Shown here piece after piece: positions 6,168-10,593 of a stretch of DNA of 10,593 nucleotides (positions within the stretch are counted from its first letter, which is position 1; every line of letters begins with the position of its first letter). Position numbers and translations under genes: made by a program. Origin of the DNA: Sulfitobacter sp. (GTDB lineage Bacteria > Pseudomonadota > Alphaproteobacteria > Rhodobacterales > Rhodobacteraceae); the NCBI GenBank assembly GCA_024636395.1, contig JAGXHD010000139.1:1-10593 (forward strand), in the 5' to 3' direction. The notes under the pieces are model-generated. The model saw nothing but the letters and a program-made list of their open reading frames with translations, did no database searches and was not told the DNA's origin.

Positions 6168-7433
6168 ATGGCCAATTCAACCACCGGCGACAGCAAAAAT
6201 ACCCTGTACTGTAGCTTTTGCGGCAAAAGCCAACACGAGGTGCGCAAGCTGATCGCGGGCCCGACCGTGTTCATCTGTGATGAATGTGTCGAGCTGTGCA
6301 TGGATATCATCCGTGAAGAAACAAAGGCATCCGGCCTTAAATCAACAGATGGCGTGCCTACGCCCAAAGACATCTGCGATGTGCTCGATGATTATGTCAT
6401 CGGCCAAGCGATGGCCAAGCGGGTGCTTTCGGTGGCGGTTCATAACCACTACAAGCGCCTCAACCACGCCCAAAAAGGCGGCGATATCGAACTGGCGAAG
6501 TCCAACATCTTGTTGATGGGCCCAACTGGCTGCGGCAAAACGCTGCTTGCGCAGACACTGGCGCGGATCCTTGATGTGCCATTCACCATGGCCGATGCCA
6601 CCACCCTGACCGAGGCCGGATACGTGGGCGAAGATGTTGAAAACATCATCCTCAAGCTGCTTCAGGCTTCCGAGTATAACGTGGAGCGAGCACAGCGCGG
6701 CATCGTCTATATCGACGAAGTCGATAAAATCACGCGCAAATCTGAAAATCCATCGATCACCCGAGACGTGTCGGGCGAGGGCGTACAGCAAGCGCTGTTG
6801 AAGCTTATGGAAGGCACAGTCGCATCCGTGCCGCCGCAGGGCGGGCGCAAGCATCCACAGCAGGAATTCCTGCAAGTGGACACCACGAACATTTTGTTCA
6901 TCTGTGGTGGTGCTTTCGCGGGGCTCGACAAGATCATCGCAGCGCGCGGCAAAGGCTCTGCCATGGGCTTTGGCGCTGATGTGCGTGACAAGGACGCGCG
7001 CGGCATCGGCGAGATCTTTACTGATCTGGAGCCGGAAGACCTCCTGAAGTTCGGTCTGATTCCTGAGTTTGTGGGCCGTCTGCCTGTTTTGGCGACGCTT
7101 GAGGATCTGGATGAGGATGCGCTCGTCACGATCCTGACAAAGCCGAAAAACGCGCTGGTCAAGCAATACCAGCGGCTGTTCGAGCTTGAGGATACGCAGC
7201 TTACATTCACCGACGACGCGCTGACAGCCATCGCCAAGCGTGCGATCCTGCGCAAAACCGGCGCGCGGGGTCTGCGCTCGATCCTCGAGGATATCCTGCT
7301 CGACACCATGTTCGAGTTGCCAGGGTTGGACAGTGTGACGGAGGTTGTGGTTAACGAAGAGGCGGTGACGTCTGACGCCAAGCCGCTGATGATCCACGCC
7401 GATGCGGAGAAAGAACCTGCAACGGCGGGGTAA
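6168..7433 (+). CDS. clpX: ATP-dependent Clp protease ATP-binding subunit ClpX
   Basis: Hexameric AAA+ unfoldase that recognises substrates and feeds them into ClpP. The 421-residue protein (E. coli ClpX has 424) has the N-terminal zinc-binding domain with C15, C18, C37 and C40, the same numbering as E. coli, which supports the ATG at 6168 (preceded by AAAGGG). The AAA+ core shows Walker A GPTGCGKT (118-125), pore loop GYVG (151-154), Walker B IVYIDE (179-184), the RKH loop (227-229) and sensor-2 GARGLR (365-370). The ClpP-docking loop reads MGF (266-268) rather than IGF. An earlier in-frame GTG at 6132 would break the family numbering. Downstream of clpP and ended by a strong terminator. With ClpP it is essential for cell-cycle protein turnover in some alphaproteobacteria. 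Confidence 0.98.
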   Translation: MANSTTGDSKNTLYCSFCGKSQHEVRKLIAGPTVFICDECVELCMDIIREETKASGLKSTDGVPTPKDICDVLDDYVIGQAMAKRVLSVAVHNHYKRLNHAQKGGDIELAKSNILLMGPTGCGKTLLAQTLARILDVPFTMADATTLTEAGYVGEDVENIILKLLQASEYNVERAQRGIVYIDEVDKITRKSENPSITRDVSGEGVQQALLKLMEGTVASVPPQGGRKHPQQEFLQVDTTNILFICGGAFAGLDKIIAARGKGSAMGFGADVRDKDARGIGEIFTDLEPEDLLKFGLIPEFVGRLPVLATLEDLDEDALVTILTKPKNALVKQYQRLFELEDTQLTFTDDALTAIAKRAILRKTGARGLRSILEDILLDTMFELPGLDSVTEVVVNEEAVTSDAKPLMIHADAEKEPATAG

Positions 7434-7452
7434 ACTGCCCTCAACACTTCCC

Positions 7453-7483
7453 AAAAGGCAGGCCGCTCAGGCCTGCCTTTTTC
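7453..7483 (+). terminator. Rho-independent terminator after clpX
   Basis: AAAAGGCAGGCC (7453-7464) and GGCCTGCCTTTT (7470-7481) form a 12-bp perfect stem with a 5-nt GCTCA loop, running into a five-T tract (7478-7482). The stem is flanked by A and T runs and may work in both directions. It lies 19 nt after the clpX stop and 16 nt before the next gene. Confidence 0.95.
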
Positions 7484-7499
7484 AATTAAAGGATTCGAT

Positions 7500-7850
7500 A
7501 TGAAACGTATTTCTTCGGGTGGCGCATTTGAAGCGAAGCTGGGCTATTGCCGTGCGGTCGTGGCGGGCGGTTTTGTGCATGTGGCCGGAACGGTCGGGCA
7601 GGGTGATGACGTGGTCGCACAATGCGCCGATGCGCTGCGTATCATTCGCGAAGCGCTGGAAAATGCAGGAACGGACCTGACGAAAGTCGTCCGCGTAACC
7701 TACATGCTGCCTGATCGTGCCGAGTTCGAGGCTTGCTGGCCGCTGTTGTCGGAGACGTTCGGCGATCATCCGCCCGCCGCTACGATGATCGAATGTGGGC
7801 TGATCGACGACAAATACCGCATCGAGATCGAAGTTACCGCACTGGCCTGA
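7500..7850 (+). CDS. RidA-family (YjgF/UK114) protein lacking the catalytic arginine
   Basis: Small cytoplasmic protein of 116 residues, the normal length for the trimeric RidA superfamily. Family features are visible: an N-terminal strand, AGGFVHVAGTVGQ (22-34), the helix QCADALRIIREALENAG (41-57) with the LTKVVRVTYML strand (60-70), and the C-terminal IEIEVTALA (108-116). Canonical RidA deaminates reactive enamine/imine intermediates using an arginine (Arg105 in bacterial RidA) within a PARS motif. Here the motif is PAAT (92-95), with alanine at 94 in that place, so imine deaminase activity is not expected. It belongs with Arg-less Rid subfamilies of unsettled function. The ATG is preceded by AAAGGA (7488-7493). 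It follows the clpX terminator directly, with no obvious promoter of its own. Confidence 0.85.
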   Translation: MKRISSGGAFEAKLGYCRAVVAGGFVHVAGTVGQGDDVVAQCADALRIIREALENAGTDLTKVVRVTYMLPDRAEFEACWPLLSETFGDHPPAATMIECGLIDDKYRIEIEVTALA

Positions 7851-8170
7851 GGGGCCTCTAGCAGCTTTCATAGCGATGCGGGAAAGGCTGATTGGCAGGC
7901 TGCTGGTTTGTAACCCTCCGCAATAAGAGTGTTTCCGCTTTTCCTGGTACAAAGTGGATCTGTATCGGCGGACACGGCTCATTCGTTATATCGGGCGGAG
8001 AGTGCTGACGACTTAGCATCGAGATCGGTTCAGCCGCTTGCCGAACGCTCCGCCTGTGATGCGTCCGGGCAGGGGCGCCCCCGCGAGGAGGAGTCGATTG
8101 CCACGCGGCGTGGCTGGACCTCTCCGGCATATTAGGTCATATCAGGGGCAAGCACATAAGGGACGCAGTC
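7851..8170. other. 320-bp intergenic region without a recognised gene
   Basis: I find no convincing coding region, tRNA or known RNA here. The short reading frames on both strands have low-complexity, atypical composition and no good ribosome binding site. The stretch contains a perfect palindrome GGGGCGCCCC (8072-8081), a small hairpin GCCACG-CGG-CGTGGC (8100-8114), and a long-range pair GGCGGAG/CTCCGCC (7994-8000 with 8048-8054). It must hold the promoter of the NDUFA12 homologue, but I cannot pick hexamers with confidence. A decayed gene or small RNA is possible. Confidence 0.5.
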
Positions 8171-8554
8171 ATGGGTATCTTCAGTAAAATTCTCAGCGCT
8201 TTCACTTGGTGGAACGGCCAGACGCTCAACACGCAGTTCTTCACGTGGCGCAAGGGCGAGAAAGTCGGCGAGGATGCGCAGGGCAACATTTACTACCGCA
8301 ACAGTGACGACAGCAAACGCTGGGTGATCTTCAATGGCGAGATCGAGGCGAGCCGGATCAATCCCGATTGGCACGGTTGGATGCATCGTACCTACGATGA
8401 GCCCCCTACGGACAAGCCGCTGGCCCATAAGGACTGGGAAAAGCCGCATCAGGAGAACTTGACGGGCACCATGCTGGCTTACGCGCCCAGTGGCTCAATC
8501 CGCCGCGAAAAACCGGCAGACCGCGGCGACTACGAGGCGTGGACCCCGGAGTGA
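8171..8554 (+). CDS. NADH:ubiquinone oxidoreductase accessory subunit, NDUFA12 (B17.2) family
   Basis: Accessory subunit of respiratory complex I, found in mitochondria and alphaproteobacteria and located at the matrix or cytoplasmic side of the enzyme. The 127-residue product has the family pattern: an N-terminal WWNGQTLNTQFFTWRKGEKVGEDAQGNIYY-type segment (about 13-42), the core RWVIFNGEIEASRINPDWHGWMHRTYDEPP (50-79) and PHQENLTGT (92-100) toward the C-terminus. Bacterial versions lack a mitochondrial targeting peptide, as here. The ATG follows AAGGGA by about 8 nt. The stop codon overlaps the GTG start of the next gene, so the two are coupled. It is not beside the nuo operon in this window, which is normal for this subunit in alphaproteobacteria. 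Confidence 0.93.
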   Translation: MGIFSKILSAFTWWNGQTLNTQFFTWRKGEKVGEDAQGNIYYRNSDDSKRWVIFNGEIEASRINPDWHGWMHRTYDEPPTDKPLAHKDWEKPHQENLTGTMLAYAPSGSIRREKPADRGDYEAWTPE

Positions 8555-8907
8555 AATACGCCCTTGGCCTGATATGTGTGATGTGCGCGAGCGCAGCTTC
8601 TGCTGAGGCGACGAGTAACGGGCAGGGTGCCGTGTTGCGCGCACTCGACAAGACATCCGGCACGACGATTGAACTCAGCGTACCCAACGGGGAAGTGGCG
8701 GCCATCGGCCTTCTCAAGATCGCGCTCAACGAATGCCGTTATCCGGAGGGGAACCCGGCGGGCGATGCATATGCTGCGCTGGAGGTTTCCGAGATCGGGC
8801 GTGCGGGTACTGTGTTCAGTGGCTGGATGATTGCTTCCGCACCCGCGCTCAATCCGATGGAGCATCAGCGCTACGATATCTGGGTCATGCGCTGCATCAC
8901 CTCTTGA
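8551..8907 (+). CDS. Exported DUF2155 protein of unknown function
   Basis: A 118-residue protein with an N-terminal signal peptide (KYALGLICVMCASAASAEA, about 2-20) and a DUF2155-like body: LRALDKTSGTTIELSVPNGE, a G-L-KIALNEC segment, Y-AALEVSE, and the characteristic FSGWMIASAPALNPMEHQRYDIWVMRC near the C-terminus. The two cysteines in the mature protein (in NEC and MRC) could pair in the periplasm. I place the start at the GTG at 8551, which shares bases with the preceding TGA and puts the signal peptide at the N-terminus. An in-frame GTG at 8539 would add four residues, and the ATG at 8581 would truncate the signal. No strong ribosome binding site is visible, so translation probably depends on termination of the upstream gene. 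The function of DUF2155 is not known. The 3' end overlaps aat. Confidence 0.85.
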   Translation: MKYALGLICVMCASAASAEATSNGQGAVLRALDKTSGTTIELSVPNGEVAAIGLLKIALNECRYPEGNPAGDAYAALEVSEIGRAGTVFSGWMIASAPALNPMEHQRYDIWVMRCITS

Positions 8908-9506
8908 GGGCTGGCATCCGGTGCGGCTGTGAATGACGCCACGCGTGATTTTGCAGCGGCGAGTTGGGCATGATATTGCGCGCGGGTGATCTCGATTGCG
9001 CCCAACGAAGCCAGATGATCGGTGATGAATTGTGTATCGAACAGGGTGAACCCGCCTTGCTTCAAACGGTCAACCAGACAGGCCAGAGCAATCTTCGAGG
9101 CATTCGTGCGGCGCGAAAACATGCTCTCGCCGAAGAATGCCCCTCCGAGCACCACCCCATAGACTCCTCCCACGAGGCTCTCGTTGTCCCAGACCTCGAT
9201 CGAATGGGCCTGTTCGCGCTCGTGAAGTGCAAGATAGAGTGCGCGGATCTCTGCATTGATCCAGGTATCCTCCCGGTCGGCGCATCCATCCACCACTCCT
9301 TCGAAATCGCGGTCGATGGTGACCGTCCAGGGAGTGCGCTGCATGGCGCGGCGCAACGAGCGTGAGATGTGGAACCCGTCGAGCGACAGGATACCTCGCC
9401 TGCGCGGATCGACCCAGAAAATCTCCGGATCGTCGCGTGACTCGCTCATAGGGAAGATGCCGACGCTATAGCCGTGCAGCAAAAGCTCCGGTGTGAGCTC
9501 AGGCAT
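8871..9506 (-). CDS. aat: Leucyl/phenylalanyl-tRNA--protein transferase
   Basis: Cytoplasmic enzyme that transfers Leu or Phe from aminoacyl-tRNA to proteins with N-terminal Arg or Lys, marking them for the ClpS/ClpAP N-end-rule pathway. The 211-residue product shows the family signatures: LLLHGYSVGIFPMSE near residues 9-23, FWVDPRRRGILSLDGFHISRSLRR (31-54), the SLVGGVYGVVLGGAFFGESMFSRRTNASKIAL block (about 110-141) and FDTQFITDHLASLGAIEI (155-172). Start chosen at the ATG at 9506: it lies 5 nt after the accC stop, with GAGG (9510-9513) overlapping that stop, so aat is probably translated from the accC transcript. An in-frame TTG at 9542 lies inside accC and is less likely. The 3' end overlaps the convergent DUF2155 gene by 37 bp. 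Confidence 0.96.
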   Translation of the reverse strand: MPELTPELLLHGYSVGIFPMSESRDDPEIFWVDPRRRGILSLDGFHISRSLRRAMQRTPWTVTIDRDFEGVVDGCADREDTWINAEIRALYLALHEREQAHSIEVWDNESLVGGVYGVVLGGAFFGESMFSRRTNASKIALACLVDRLKQGGFTLFDTQFITDHLASLGAIEITRAQYHAQLAAAKSRVASFTAAPDASPQEVMQRMTQIS

Positions 9507-9511
9507 CGTCC

Positions 9512-10593
9512 TCAGGCATCCCCGAGGTTTGTTTCCAGCCAATGTTCCAGCCAGTGGATGTTGTAACCGCCGGTATGGATGTCTTTTTCCTGCAGCAGGG
9601 CGTGAAACAGCGGTACGGTCGTGTCGACCCCGTCGACGATCAGCTCGCCCAGCGCGCGGCCCAGACGGGCGAGCGCTTCTGGCCTGTCCCGCCCGTGTAC
9701 GATGAGCTTCCCGATGAGGCTGTCGTAATAGGGCGGTATTTTATAGCCATCGTAAAGCGCGCTGTCCATCCGGACACCAAGCCCGCCGGGAGCATGATAC
9801 TGCGTGATCTTGCCGGGGCAGGGCGAGAAATTTGGTAGTTTTTCGGCATTGATCCGCACTTCGATAGCGTGGCCATTGATCACCAGATCATCCTGCTCGA
9901 ACGACATGGGCAAGCCTGCTGCCACACGGATCTGTTCACGGACGAGATCGACGCCAAAAATCGCTTCCGTCACCGGATGCTCGACCTGGAGACGGGTGTT
10001 CATCTCGATGAAGTAAAATTCGCCGTTCTCGTAGAGAAATTCGATCGTTCCCGCACCGATGTAATTAATGTTTGCGCAGGCATCCGCACAGACCTTGCCG
10101 ATGCGTGCGCGCTCCTCAGCGGTGATCGAAGGGCCGGGGGCCTCCTCGAATACCTTTTGGTGGCGCCGTTGCAGCGAGCAGTCTCGCTCGCCCAGATGAA
10201 CGGCACGGCCCTTGCCGTCGCCGAACACCTGAATTTCGATGTGGCGCGGTGTGGTGAGGTATTTCTCGATATACACCTCGTCATTGCCGAAGTTCGATTT
10301 GCCCTCGGCGCGCGCGGTTTGATAGGCGCGCTCCATGTCCTTGGCCGATTGTGCGACCTTCATGCCCTTGCCACCGCCGCCCGCCGTCGCCTTGATGATC
10401 ACCGGATAGCCGATCTCCTCGCCGAGGCGCTGCGCCTCCTCCAGCGTGGGTACGCCGCCGTCGCTGCCGGGCACGCAAGGCACGCCGAGCGCTTTCATCG
10501 TGTCCTTGGCGGTGATCTTGTCGCCCATCATGCGGATATGTTCGGCGGTTGGGCCGATGAACGTGAGCCCGTGATCTTCGATGATCTGAACGA
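9512..10593 (-). CDS. accC: Acetyl-CoA carboxylase biotin carboxylase subunit AccC (partial, missing the N-terminus)
   Basis: ATP-grasp enzyme that carboxylates biotin on AccB, the first half-reaction of malonyl-CoA synthesis for fatty acids. The C-terminal 359 residues of an approximately 450-residue protein are present; the gene enters from the right edge, so the true start is outside, and an internal Met-Met at 10531 is not the start. Visible motifs are GLTFIGPTAEHIRMMGDK at the beginning, the glycine-rich ATP loop ATAGGGGKGMK, DCSLQRRHQKVFEEAPGP, and the catalytic FIEMNTRLQVEHPVTE with the Glu, Asn and Arg used for metal and bicarbonate binding. accB would be expected upstream, outside the window. 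It is followed at 5 nt by aat. Propionyl- or pyruvate-carboxylase subunits share the fold, but those are longer and carry a biotinyl domain, which is absent at this C-terminus. Confidence 0.95.
   Translation of the reverse strand, partial: VQIIEDHGLTFIGPTAEHIRMMGDKITAKDTMKALGVPCVPGSDGGVPTLEEAQRLGEEIGYPVIIKATAGGGGKGMKVAQSAKDMERAYQTARAEGKSNFGNDEVYIEKYLTTPRHIEIQVFGDGKGRAVHLGERDCSLQRRHQKVFEEAPGPSITAEERARIGKVCADACANINYIGAGTIEFLYENGEFYFIEMNTRLQVEHPVTEAIFGVDLVREQIRVAAGLPMSFEQDDLVINGHAIEVRINAEKLPNFSPCPGKITQYHAPGGLGVRMDSALYDGYKIPPYYDSLIGKLIVHGRDRPEALARLGRALGELIVDGVDTTVPLFHALLQEKDIHTGGYNIHWLEHWLETNLGDA

Noticed and set aside
6342..7454. A 370-codon open frame on the minus strand opposite clpX
   Set aside because: Entirely antisense to clpX, with no family features, and its 5' end would overlap the clpX terminator. 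It is a codon-bias shadow.
7901..7935. tRNA-Thr-like anticodon arm (GCTGGTTTGTAACC)
   Set aside because: The 3' half of the arm does not pair, and no T-arm (GGTTCGAATC-type) or acceptor stem is present on either side.
7929..8135. 68-codon plus-strand frame in the intergenic region
   Set aside because: No ribosome binding site, no recognisable features, and a composition typical of non-coding GC-rich DNA.

Overview
The window is about 10.6 kb of GC-rich DNA that looks like chromosomal sequence from an alphaproteobacterium, most likely a Rhodobacterales (Roseobacter-type) organism. The assignment rests on gene content: an NDUFA12-type complex I accessory subunit beside a DUF2155 protein, aat and accC, a separate clpP-clpX pair, and a Zur box of the ATGTTATAACAT type. 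No sequence search was run, so the lineage is inferred. There are no signs of mobile elements, CRISPR arrays, rRNA or tRNA.

Layout from left to right. (1) Positions 1-1836 are a zinc-uptake locus. zur and znuC are on the minus strand, overlap by 4 bp and face away from znuA on the plus strand. A 12-bp perfect palindrome in the shared intergenic region is the probable Zur operator. ZnuA carries a 20-histidine loop built partly from an 18-bp tandem repeat. (2) Positions 1856-3951 (minus) hold a Tat-exported PhoX/DUF839-type alkaline phosphatase. It is followed by a strong terminator and preceded by a good Pho-box match. (3) Positions 4044-5237 (minus) hold an unusual photolyase/cryptochrome-like protein. 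Its FAD-binding domain is at the N-terminus and an alpha/beta domain follows it, the reverse of the normal photolyase order. (4) Positions 5301-7483 (plus) are clpP and clpX with a heat-shock-like promoter, an intergenic hairpin and a clear rho-independent terminator. (5) Positions 7500-7850 (plus) encode a small RidA-family protein lacking the catalytic arginine. (6) Positions 7851-8170 have no convincing gene. (7) Positions 8171-8907 (plus) hold the NDUFA12 homologue and a translationally coupled exported DUF2155 protein. (8) On the minus strand accC (cut by the window edge) is followed by aat, whose 3' end overlaps the DUF2155 gene tail to tail.

Functionally these are neighbouring housekeeping and nutrient-response modules: zinc limitation (Zur/ZnuACB), phosphate limitation (PhoX with Pho box), protein quality control (ClpXP), respiration (NDUFA12), fatty-acid synthesis (AccC) and N-end-rule tagging (Aat). 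Aat tags substrates for ClpAP/ClpS-type degradation, so it is thematically linked to ClpP, though not in the same operon. I do not see a clearly undescribed multi-gene system. The most unusual item is the domain-swapped photolyase-like protein.
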